Source: Gammaproteobacteria bacterium (GTDB taxonomy: Bacteria; Pseudomonadota; Gammaproteobacteria; SZUA-229). Taken from it: 19,545 nt of DNA. The position numbers were made by a program, and so were the translations under genes. Below are positions 12,830-19,545 of the stretch, piece by piece (position 1 is the stretch's first letter; each line of letters starts with the position of its first letter). The stretch is from the NCBI GenBank assembly GCA_026998145.1, contig JALTRC010000511.1, positions 1 through 19,545 on the forward strand. Reading direction: 5' to 3'. The notes under the pieces were generated by a model. It was given only the letters and a program-made list of their open reading frames with translations, was not told where the DNA came from and made no database searches.

Positions 12830-15800
12830 TTATACAGAAAATTCACCGCGTTTAAACAATCGCTTAAAAAACAGGTTTATATCATGGCCCACCGCCAGCA
12901 CTGCTGGAATCGTAACCAGCGTAGTCACAGTCGAAAAAACCAGTCCCCAGGATAAAGCCAGAGCCATGGGGGAGACAAAACCATCAAGACCACCCCAGCC
13001 ATAAGCCGTAGGCAATAAACCCACAACGGTTGTGGTAGCTGTTAGTATGACGGCCCGCAGGCGCCGACGTCCAGCCTGCAAGATAGCATCCAGCATGGCC
13101 ATACCCTGCTGTCTGGCCCGCTGAATAAACACCAGCAGTACCAGAGAGCTATTCACCACAACACCGGTTAAAGCCACAACCCCCATGCTGGAGAAAAAGG
13201 ATAAGGGCATCGGCTTCCAGTAAAGATCATGCAGATAAAAACTGAATATCACCCCGATCACGCCAAAAGGTATGGCCAGCATCACCACAAAGGGATAGCT
13301 CATATTGTTAAACTGAATAGCCAGAATAAAGAAAATAGCCACCAGTGCAAATACAAAGGCAATCAGCAAGCTGGTAAAGGATTCCTGATTTTTTTCTTCC
13401 TCCCCTCCATACTTTACCGACACCTTGTCAGCCAGTTCTCCCAACCACTCAGCCTGGTGATCCATCACCTGTTTATTCAAAGCACGACTTGATATTTGCT
13501 TAACATCGACATCAGCCACCACATTTACAACACGCACACCCGCATTATGACGAATGGTGGTGTAGCCTTTATGCGCTTCAAAATGTCCGATTTTTTCCAG
13601 CGGCACAAGTTTTCCACGCTTATTCGCCACTCTTAATTGCAATAATGTATTTAACTCATTTTTATTATTCTGTGGAAAGCGAATCGTCACATCCACTTCT
13701 TCCGTGCCCCGCCTTATATGGGAAACCACCAGACCACCCGATGCCGCACGAACCGCTTCAGCTGCCGCAGCCAGATCAACACCCGCATAGGTCGCCTTGC
13801 TACGATCAAGTACCAGGCGCAATTCCCCGTCACCCTGTTTAAGGCCACTATCAACAGTGGTCACACCTTTTATGGTATGCAGATACTGCATCAGGTTTCG
13901 TGCAGCCGCCTCACTATCCCTGTCATTTTTTGCGGAGATATTGGCTTCCAGCGCGCGACCCACCGGCGGCCCCGGACGAATTTCAGTAAAGGAAAATTCA
14001 TACTGGGGAAATTTTTCCGGTAGCGTTTTAGATAGACGATACATATCATCCAGCGCATTGTGATCCGGGCGCGTAACGGCCGGTGTATAGATGGCTCTAA
14101 TTTGCCCATAACGACTGCCCCGCTGGGTTAATGGATCTCCCTGATCAACCGATACATCACCACTTTTAGCCAGTGTAGTCTGTAAATATTTTGCAGGAAT
14201 TTCCTTACGCATTTCCCCATCAATATCACGCAAAGACTGTCGCATGGTCTGTAAATTCGTACCCGGTGCAGCGGTTACCTTAACAATGTATTCATCAACA
14301 CCTTCTGGTGGAAACAGCTGAAAGCTCATGGTTTTAGCTAATAGTATTGCCGCCACAAAAATACCAATGGATACAGCAACCGTTAGCCAACGAAAACGTA
14401 AAGCAACAGATAATATTTTTACATAAATATTTTCCAGGCCCAACAGCCAGGTTTTCTCCCTGGGATGTTTATTGGGATTGGTGATATGCGCCACATGACT
14501 GGGCAGCATCAAAAAAGATTCCAGCCATGATAAAGTCAGTAGCAGAATAACCACAACAGGAATGGCAATAACAAATTTACCGATAATACCGCTCATAAAC
14601 ATCATCGGCATAAACGCTGCCACTGTCGTTAAAACCGTTGTGGTTACAGGGCCAAACAATTCAACCGCACCTTTCACTGCCGCATCAACCGGCCCCATAC
14701 CTTTTTCCATGTGATAGGTAATATTCTCACCAATAATAATGGCATCATCAACCAGCATACCCAGCACCATAATAAAGCCCATCATGGAAATAAGATTAAG
14801 GGTAATGCCAGATAAATATAAAATAAAAATACCCGACATAAATATGATGGGTAAACCCCAGGTTGTTGTCATAGCCACTGAAAATCTGAGGAACAACAAC
14901 AGGGTGACAAAAACCAGCACCAGGCCGACCAGACCATTATTGGTTAGAACCCCTAAACGAATGCGCGCAAAACGGGAAAAATCCTGAAAAGTTTTAATAT
15001 GCACCTGATTACCATAAAGTGCGGGTACTTTTTTTAAATAAGCTTTAATGGCATCAACCGTTTTAATAATATCTGCATCAGATTTTTTCAACACCATAAA
15101 AGATAAGGCTGGCTCCCCTGCAACATCATTCAGAATTTGCGGCTCCACCAGCTCTTCAGTAATGTCTGCAACGTCACCCAGACGAATCACCTGCCCACGA
15201 TCATTTGCCCTTAACACCAGATTTTCTGCATCTTCTACGCTATTGAATTCACCTACGATACGAACCGTTTTCTGACCTTCTAATGTATTAATGTCCCCAC
15301 CGGGTGAATTCAGGTTCCAGCCCTTTATCGCCCGGTTAATATCCCGAACAGATACACGGTGATGAATCATTTTTTGCGGTTTAAGCGTAATGCGCAGCTC
15401 TGCTTTTCGATCACCCAGTATCGTAATCTTGGCTACCCCATCGACATTTAATAAATCATCTTTTATCGAATCTCCAAGACGCTTTAAATCCAGCTCTGAA
15501 AGCGGCGCTGAAATCGACATGCGTATCACCGGAAAAACGGCGCCATCTATTTCAAGCACCACCGGATCAAAAGGCAGATCATTGGGTAGCCTTGCCCGGT
15601 CAACAGCCAATGATATTTCACTGGACATACGGGCACGATTCGATGAATCCGGATCCACTTCCATAACAATGGTTCCAGAACCGGGAAAAGCTCGGGATTT
15701 CATTGTATCGATACCGTTAATTGAACGAAGCTCCTGCTCAATCGGTGTAATAATAAGTTGTTCGATTTCTTTGGGTGATGCACCGGGATAGGCAACTGAA

Positions 15801-15946
15801 ATAAAAATCTGATCCAGGTTCACATTGGGAAAGGCTTCAATTTTCACCAGCATAACGGATGTTACTAACCCTAATACCAGTAAAAAAACGGATATTAGAT
15901 TCACCAGTAAACTACGCTCAACAAAAAAGCGGATGATAGACTGCAT
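12830..15946 (-). CDS. RND-family efflux pump inner-membrane subunit (AcrB/COG0841 type)
   Basis: A full-length 1038-residue RND transporter that would export small molecules using the proton gradient. The N-terminal helix MQSIIRFFVERSLLVNLISVF leads to a large periplasmic loop with SVAYPGASPKEIEQLI. TM4 carries the proton-relay pair Asp400-Asp401 in MVLGMLVDDAIIIGENIT. The second half repeats the fold, with the TM10 region SSMGVVALTGVVVNSSLVLLVFI. At the place where AcrB has its relay lysine, this sequence appears to have Val; this is seen in other COG0841 branches and does not by itself mean inactivity. It begins 1 bp after the tolC stop, third in tetR-tolC-RND. No membrane-fusion adaptor is encoded nearby. 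The substrate is unknown. Confidence 0.93.
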   Translation of the reverse strand: MQSIIRFFVERSLLVNLISVFLLVLGLVTSVMLVKIEAFPNVNLDQIFISVAYPGASPKEIEQLIITPIEQELRSINGIDTMKSRAFPGSGTIVMEVDPDSSNRARMSSEISLAVDRARLPNDLPFDPVVLEIDGAVFPVIRMSISAPLSELDLKRLGDSIKDDLLNVDGVAKITILGDRKAELRITLKPQKMIHHRVSVRDINRAIKGWNLNSPGGDINTLEGQKTVRIVGEFNSVEDAENLVLRANDRGQVIRLGDVADITEELVEPQILNDVAGEPALSFMVLKKSDADIIKTVDAIKAYLKKVPALYGNQVHIKTFQDFSRFARIRLGVLTNNGLVGLVLVFVTLLLFLRFSVAMTTTWGLPIIFMSGIFILYLSGITLNLISMMGFIMVLGMLVDDAIIIGENITYHMEKGMGPVDAAVKGAVELFGPVTTTVLTTVAAFMPMMFMSGIIGKFVIAIPVVVILLLTLSWLESFLMLPSHVAHITNPNKHPREKTWLLGLENIYVKILSVALRFRWLTVAVSIGIFVAAILLAKTMSFQLFPPEGVDEYIVKVTAAPGTNLQTMRQSLRDIDGEMRKEIPAKYLQTTLAKSGDVSVDQGDPLTQRGSRYGQIRAIYTPAVTRPDHNALDDMYRLSKTLPEKFPQYEFSFTEIRPGPPVGRALEANISAKNDRDSEAAARNLMQYLHTIKGVTTVDSGLKQGDGELRLVLDRSKATYAGVDLAAAAEAVRAASGGLVVSHIRRGTEEVDVTIRFPQNNKNELNTLLQLRVANKRGKLVPLEKIGHFEAHKGYTTIRHNAGVRVVNVVADVDVKQISSRALNKQVMDHQAEWLGELADKVSVKYGGEEEKNQESFTSLLIAFVFALVAIFFILAIQFNNMSYPFVVMLAIPFGVIGVIFSFYLHDLYWKPMPLSFFSSMGVVALTGVVVNSSLVLLVFIQRARQQGMAMLDAILQAGRRRLRAVILTATTTVVGLLPTAYGWGGLDGFVSPMALALSWGLVFSTVTTLVTIPAVLAVGHDINLFFKRLFKRGEFSV

Positions 15947-15947
15947 C

Positions 15948-17393
15948 TTATTGCTCCCGCTTTATGAGTGTTTGAATATCAGGTAAATTTACCTGATTCC
16001 ATAAAGTGCCCTGCAATAAGGCCACTTTAACGGCTTGTTTCTGAAGCTCCAGAGATTGCAGGTCTCTGGCCAGCATAGCCGCTGATAACTGATTTTCAAA
16101 TAGAATAAGCTGATCCGTATCCGCTCGACCATCCTGGTAACGGCGTTGAGCCTCCTCAAGTTTTTGCTTTTGTGCCAGAACACTCTGCGTATATGCCTGC
16201 AAGGTTTTTTTACCCGATTCTATCAAACGTAATAAGCCTGCCAGTCTGTACTTTACATCTTCCATAACCTGCTTTTTATTCTGTAATGCCATATCCCGCT
16301 GTAACTGAGCCTGATATATCTGCGCATCATAACCGGATACATCCAGCCCTCGCTTAAATTCAAGCCTTGCACCGCCTACCACTTCATTTTCATTGACAGA
16401 ACCTGATTGAACATCACCACTAAGATTTTTATCCCCAACAAAAAGAACAAGATCAAGCTGATCTTTTCTCTTATCTTTCTGGATGGCAATCTGTTTTTCA
16501 GCCAGCTTTATTTTTCTGTTTAACTGCTGTATATCTGCATTTGTCTTTAGAGACTGTGTATAAATATCGTCAAAATGATAATCCTTATCTATTGCCTTAA
16601 ACTCAGTTTTTGTTTCAAAATCAGAATGCCAGTTTTGATTCATTAAATGGTTCATGGATATTTTTTGTTGCTCCCCCTGAACCTTTATGGCCTGTAGTTG
16701 GGCCTGCTGGGATTTTAATTGTGCATTCACCTGTAATATATCTTTATCTTCAGATATACCCAGCTTCGTTCTTTTATTGAGATATTGTTTTAACGCTTCT
16801 GTTCGAGATATGGACTGCTGATTATTTTCAATTCTCACCTGAGTCACTGCATAGCCATAATATAAATCAATAACCTGAGTTGCCAGTTTATCCAGCAAGG
16901 CTCTGAGCTGCCATTGACTTAAACTTGCATTGATTTCTGCGCTCTCAAGAGACTGATTAAAAGCAATATTATCCCTGCCCTTTTGCAAAGGCATACGATA
17001 ATTTAATTCAATACTGACATTACTGGCAGGATTAGGATAGAAAGGGCTGATGGGAACATCGGATTTATCTCGTGCATAGTTTGCAGATAGCCCAAGTTGA
17101 TCTCCTGATGCCAGCTTTCTGGATAAGCCAGCCTGTAAATCCAGCCGATTACTGGGTGATCCGAATAATGAAAAATCATGGCGATAGCCACCTGCCGCAT
17201 TTAATTGCCAGCCTAGCTGGCTGTTAATGCGCAGGCTTTCCTGCTGTGCAACTTCAACCTGCAAAGCCGCTGTTCGAATGGAAGGGTAATGATGCAATAC
17301 TCGCTCAATAACCTGTTGCACACTTAAAGCATCCCCATAGACAGAAGGTATAAAACAGGATAGAAGAAAAACCCCCGATATAACTGGCTTCAT
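15948..17393 (-). CDS. TolC-family outer-membrane efflux channel
   Basis: A 481-residue outer-membrane factor. The signal peptide is MKPVISGVFLLSCFIPSVYG, followed by the OEP start DALSVQQVIERVLHHYPSIRTAALQVEVAQQE. Two long helical halves follow; YRMPLQKGRDNIAFNQS and LEFKRGLDVSGYDAQIYQAQLQRD mark the two beta/helix repeats, and RYQDGRADTDQLILFENQL is typical near the C-terminus. The ATG at 17393 is preferred over a TTG at 17405 because it begins the signal peptide directly. The gene starts 8 nt after the tetR stop and ends 1 bp before the pump gene. It would form the trans-periplasmic exit duct for the RND pump. Confidence 0.9.
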   Translation of the reverse strand: MKPVISGVFLLSCFIPSVYGDALSVQQVIERVLHHYPSIRTAALQVEVAQQESLRINSQLGWQLNAAGGYRHDFSLFGSPSNRLDLQAGLSRKLASGDQLGLSANYARDKSDVPISPFYPNPASNVSIELNYRMPLQKGRDNIAFNQSLESAEINASLSQWQLRALLDKLATQVIDLYYGYAVTQVRIENNQQSISRTEALKQYLNKRTKLGISEDKDILQVNAQLKSQQAQLQAIKVQGEQQKISMNHLMNQNWHSDFETKTEFKAIDKDYHFDDIYTQSLKTNADIQQLNRKIKLAEKQIAIQKDKRKDQLDLVLFVGDKNLSGDVQSGSVNENEVVGGARLEFKRGLDVSGYDAQIYQAQLQRDMALQNKKQVMEDVKYRLAGLLRLIESGKKTLQAYTQSVLAQKQKLEEAQRRYQDGRADTDQLILFENQLSAAMLARDLQSLELQKQAVKVALLQGTLWNQVNLPDIQTLIKREQ

Positions 17394-17401
17394 AATGATT
17401 C

Positions 17402-18046
17402 TCAATGTTTTTTCCGTTGTATACCATTTAAGAATATATGCAGATGCTGCCTGATATATTCATCTGGATTCTGTTCATCATCAAACACCTTAAAAGAATA
17501 TTTCCAGACAGCAGCCTGAATAATCGGTGCCATCAGTAAACGTGCTGTCGTTACGGCATCCTGCTCAATAAATTCTTTTTCCTTAATGCCCTGCTCTATT
17601 GCCTGAACAAATATATATCGAACACGTTTAACCACATGCTCGGTAAAATACTGTGCCAGTTCGGGAAAGTTTCCAGATTCTGATATGAGTAATTTTGGAA
17701 CCACAGACAGGCGGCTATGCCAGACACTCTGCCACCAGCCCATTATCATTTTTTTAATCAGCGCCTCATAACTTCCCTGATGGGATTGCTGCAAGGCTTC
17801 CAGCTGACTGATTCTAGGCACAATCAACTGCTCAACAGCGGCTCTGAAAATTGCCTCCTTATTTTCAAAGTACAGATACAAAGTGCCTTTTGAAACACCA
17901 GCCTGACGGGCCACATCCAGCATCCGTGTTGCTGCATAGCCTTTTTCAACAAATAAATCCAGAGCGGCAAGTATTATCTCTTCCGGGCGATTTTCCTTAC
18001 GCCGCTGCCACTTTACAGGCTCAGCTCCAGAGCTTGATACGCTCAT
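17402..18046 (-). CDS. TetR-family repressor of the tolC-RND operon
   Basis: A 214-residue regulator with an N-terminal TetR helix-turn-helix (residues 22-68: EIILAALDLFVEKGYAAT, then VARQAGVSKGTLYLYFENKEAIF) and a helical ligand-binding C-terminal domain of the size usual for AcrR/TetR regulators of efflux. ATG 18046 has AAGG five bases upstream; a GTG at 18052 would also fit the frame but lacks good spacing. A perfect 30-bp palindrome ends 8 bp before the ATG, so the protein almost certainly represses its own operon, with a small-molecule pump substrate as likely inducer. It is the first gene of tetR-tolC-RND. Confidence 0.92.
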   Translation of the reverse strand: MSVSSSGAEPVKWQRRKENRPEEIILAALDLFVEKGYAATRMLDVARQAGVSKGTLYLYFENKEAIFRAAVEQLIVPRISQLEALQQSHQGSYEALIKKMIMGWWQSVWHSRLSVVPKLLISESGNFPELAQYFTEHVVKRVRYIFVQAIEQGIKEKEFIEQDAVTTARLLMAPIIQAAVWKYSFKVFDDEQNPDEYIRQHLHIFLNGIQRKKH

Positions 18047-18053
18047 AAGCACC

Positions 18054-18083
18054 TTAATTACTGACTTTAAAGTCAGTAATTAA
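18054..18083. promoter_or_regulatory. TetR operator: perfect 30-bp palindrome
   Basis: The left half is TTAATTACTGACTTT (18054-18068), and 18069-18083 is its exact reverse complement. The TGACT...AGTCA core is a common TetR-family operator form. It overlaps the -10 region of the tetR promoter. Confidence 0.88.
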
Positions 18084-18107
18084 ACTCACTTAATGACCAT
18101 TTGTCCA
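18079..18107 (-). promoter_or_regulatory. promoter of the tetR-tolC-RND operon
   Basis: On the minus strand, the -35 element TGGACA (18107-18102) and -10 element TTTAAT (18084-18079) are 17 bp apart. The -10 lies in the edge of the 30-bp palindrome, so bound repressor would block it. Confidence 0.6.
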
Positions 18108-18108
18108 G

Positions 18109-18124
18109 TTATTTGTACAAATAA
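18109..18124. promoter_or_regulatory. second palindrome upstream of the tetR promoter
   Basis: A perfect 16-bp palindrome, TTATTTGT-ACAAATAA, lies just upstream of the -35 element. Its sequence differs from the 30-bp operator, so it may bind another regulator. Its position upstream of -35 would suit an activator. Confidence 0.5.
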
Positions 18125-18169
18125 GCTAATCAGCCAAAAAAGAAAGTCTAGTATTTGAATTGACAGGCA

Positions 18170-19312
18170 TTAAAACCAGAATGAGAAATACAGCCGCATC
18201 ACATTGGCCGTATAGCGATACAAAGGCTCTGTTCCGACAGCAAAATTACCTGCGGTAACATCCCTGAAATTATCGAAATTAAATGAAATATGGCTTAAAT
18301 AAAAACTCGCCGAACCCTTTTCAAAAAATAGCAGGCTTTCAGATTCGAACTCATAGCGAACCCCAATACCGACAGTGTAATCAGAAAACGCACTCATCTC
18401 CTTATCCCTGGCCAGATAATTCTGTGCATTTTCAAAAGGAAACAGGTCACTGTAAAAATCTGCCTGCGACTGGGTATAAAAACGGAAATTGGTTTCAAAC
18501 GTCCAGTTATCATCATAAGGATGCTCGTAACCTATCTCATAGGTATCCGCCTGTATGCCCCAGCTATCAATAAAATAACGGTAGCCACCAAATACAACCG
18601 CACGATAAGGCAAATAATAACGCAAGGTAAAACTGGCAGCATTGGTGGTTCGAGTACGGGGGTAAACTTCTGGCTGGAAGGTGTAACCATCTGCGGATGA
18701 TGGTGAAATATAACGCACCTGACGGTAGGGATTATTCAAATAGCCCTGATCCGTAATAATGTCATAATTCAGAGCCAGGATCAGGTCTTTGGTGAGTACC
18801 TGGGCAACTGAAGCTCGATAACTTCTAAACTTCATGACATCCCGAAAGCTATCATCCCCCGTTTTCATTACAACATTATCACCCAGCGAATAGCCCAGAG
18901 AAACGGTTGTGAGGCCACCAAACATCTCCTGGCTCACACCAAAGAAGTTAGTGATCGCCTCGTAATCATTCTCAATACTTTGCGTGTAGTTATAACTGAT
19001 AATGGATTTTTCATTCAGGTAATCAAGGCCTACTGATTTTTGCACCCTTTTTTCCGCATAGGGACTGGCCAGTGTTATTGCATCAATTGAAGCACTTGAA
19101 ATATTATCCACATAATAATTAGCTGACACAGATACTTTATCGGCAAAGTTTTTGCGAACCAATACAGAAGGCCCATCAATGGTAATACCACCACCATCAT
19201 AGTTATGGTACAGAACATCGGCTCGCTCTTCCGGCAGAATCGCCGCCCGAACAGACAGACTGACAAGTAGCAATAAAGCGCTAAGAATGAAGCCTGACTT
19301 AGTTACAACCAC
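18170..19312 (-). CDS. DUF3570 outer-membrane beta-barrel protein
   Basis: About 380 residues, matching DUF3570: an early ADVLYHNYDGGGITIDGPSVLVRKNF, then alternating amphipathic strands (VSANYYVDNIS, SLGYSLGDNVV, FTLRYYLPYRAVVFGGYRYFID) and a C-terminal LYFSFWF whose terminal Phe suits Bam-dependent barrel insertion. A signal peptide (SGFILSALLLLVSLSVRAA) follows the start. The start is uncertain: GTG codons at 19312, 19318 or 19321 fall in the coding end of the upstream DUF4266 gene, and GTG 19312 has AGGTGG upstream. An ATG at 19369 would prefix an out-of-frame copy of the DUF4266 tail and is rejected. It is translationally coupled to DUF4266. DUF3570 is known to co-occur with DUF4266; its function is not established. 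Confidence 0.85.
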   Translation of the reverse strand: MVVTKSGFILSALLLLVSLSVRAAILPEERADVLYHNYDGGGITIDGPSVLVRKNFADKVSVSANYYVDNISSASIDAITLASPYAEKRVQKSVGLDYLNEKSIISYNYTQSIENDYEAITNFFGVSQEMFGGLTTVSLGYSLGDNVVMKTGDDSFRDVMKFRSYRASVAQVLTKDLILALNYDIITDQGYLNNPYRQVRYISPSSADGYTFQPEVYPRTRTTNAASFTLRYYLPYRAVVFGGYRYFIDSWGIQADTYEIGYEHPYDDNWTFETNFRFYTQSQADFYSDLFPFENAQNYLARDKEMSAFSDYTVGIGVRYEFESESLLFFEKGSASFYLSHISFNFDNFRDVTAGNFAVGTEPLYRYTANVMRLYFSFWF

Positions 19313-19526
19313 AACCACCACCTGCCGCAAGCCCGGCACCTCGCGCACCTTCACGGGCATCATAAACATGGCCTAAATAAGCGCTGGAAACGGGATCTCT
19401 ATCCATTAACATAATCGGGTCAGCCAGATGCGCTTTTTCATAGGGCTTAACCCAGGGTTTGACATCACAGGCTGAAAGCAAAAGCAGTAAAGCCGAGATT
19501 AAAATCGTGTGGACAAATTTATTCAC
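19299..19526 (-). CDS. DUF4266 small lipoprotein ending in GGGCGCN
   Basis: A 75-residue lipoprotein with signal VHTILISALLLLLSAC and lipid-attachment Cys20. The mature part VKPWVKPYEKAHLADPIMLMDRDP is followed by HVYDAREGARGAGLAAGGGCGCN. The Cys-Gly-Cys-Asn end (Cys72, Cys74) on a glycine-rich tail is the mark of DUF4266. The start is GTG 19526 with AGAGG 9 nt upstream, so initiation may be weak; the upstream region ends at the window edge. Its last codons also hold the ribosome site and start of the DUF3570 gene. From memory, this pair is often near thioredoxin-like and ApbE (flavin-transfer) genes, suggesting a redox or surface-modification role. That partner region would lie beyond 19545 and is not seen here. 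Confidence 0.88.
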   Translation of the reverse strand: MNKFVHTILISALLLLLSACDVKPWVKPYEKAHLADPIMLMDRDPVSSAYLGHVYDAREGARGAGLAAGGGCGCN

Positions 19527-19545
19527 TCAATAAAGCCTCTATTTT

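Noticed and set aside
12399..13004. Overlapping ORFs on both strands across the tRNA genes, including one starting MADRTGLEPATSG
   Set aside because: They are translations of tRNA-Asp and tRNA-Val sequence in the wrong sense; such tRNA-antisense ORFs are a common artefact.
19313..19369. ATG-initiated extension of the DUF3570 protein
   Set aside because: The extra residues are a frame-shifted reading of the DUF4266 tail and precede the real signal peptide.

Overview
The window looks like chromosomal DNA of a Gram-negative gammaproteobacterium. The pointers are a PpnP close to the enterobacterial form, an RND pump with a TolC-type channel, lipoprotein signals, an outer-membrane DUF3570 protein, and tRNA-Val/tRNA-Asp of gammaproteobacterial type. 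I cannot name the genus. It carries no integrase, transposase, phage gene or CRISPR array.

Layout. (1) 1-338, minus: 5' part of a DUF5666-type lipoprotein cut by the window edge. (2) 560-2058, plus: ppnP overlapping a CobW/COG0523 GTPase, then a small DUF2892 membrane protein with its own promoter dyad and a strong terminator. (3) 2338-3170: a MerR-family regulator behind a classic 19-bp-spacer MerR promoter, convergent with a small CxxC protein. (4) 3430-9366: an arsenic island. An ArsR-rhodanese fusion is divergent from a sterol-desaturase-family di-iron hydroxylase and a TVP38/TMEM64-rhodanese fusion, with a 22-bp operator-like dyad between them. After a repeat-filled gap comes a tightly overlapping four-gene operon: arsS (radical SAM), two arsenosugar glycosyltransferase-family genes (TIGR04283 and TIGR04282 types) and arsM (arsenite methyltransferase). 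(5) 9667-12239: a short DUF1631 protein convergent with an unrecognised 387-residue protein; a hairpin spans both 3' ends. (6) 12353-12705, minus: tRNA-Val(UAC), tRNA-Asp(GUC), a terminator, a run of three perfect hairpins, and a second terminator. (7) 12830-18046, minus: tetR-tolC-RND operon with a perfect 30-bp palindrome in front of tetR and no periplasmic adaptor gene. (8) 18170-19526, minus: a DUF4266 lipoprotein ending in GGGCGCN, overlapping a DUF3570 outer-membrane protein.

How it fits together. ArsM should methylate arsenite with SAM. ArsS and the two glycosyltransferase-family proteins are expected to build an arsenosugar from the methylated arsenic. The upstream hydroxylase and membrane-rhodanese genes look co-regulated by the ArsR-rhodanese and may tailor, transport or sense a sulfur- or lipid-linked step; that is inference. 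The regulatory DNA is unusually readable: four dyads sit at promoter positions beside plausible cognate regulators. Dispersed repeats of two kinds occupy the gaps at 2123-2198, 3269-3416 and 6104-6175.
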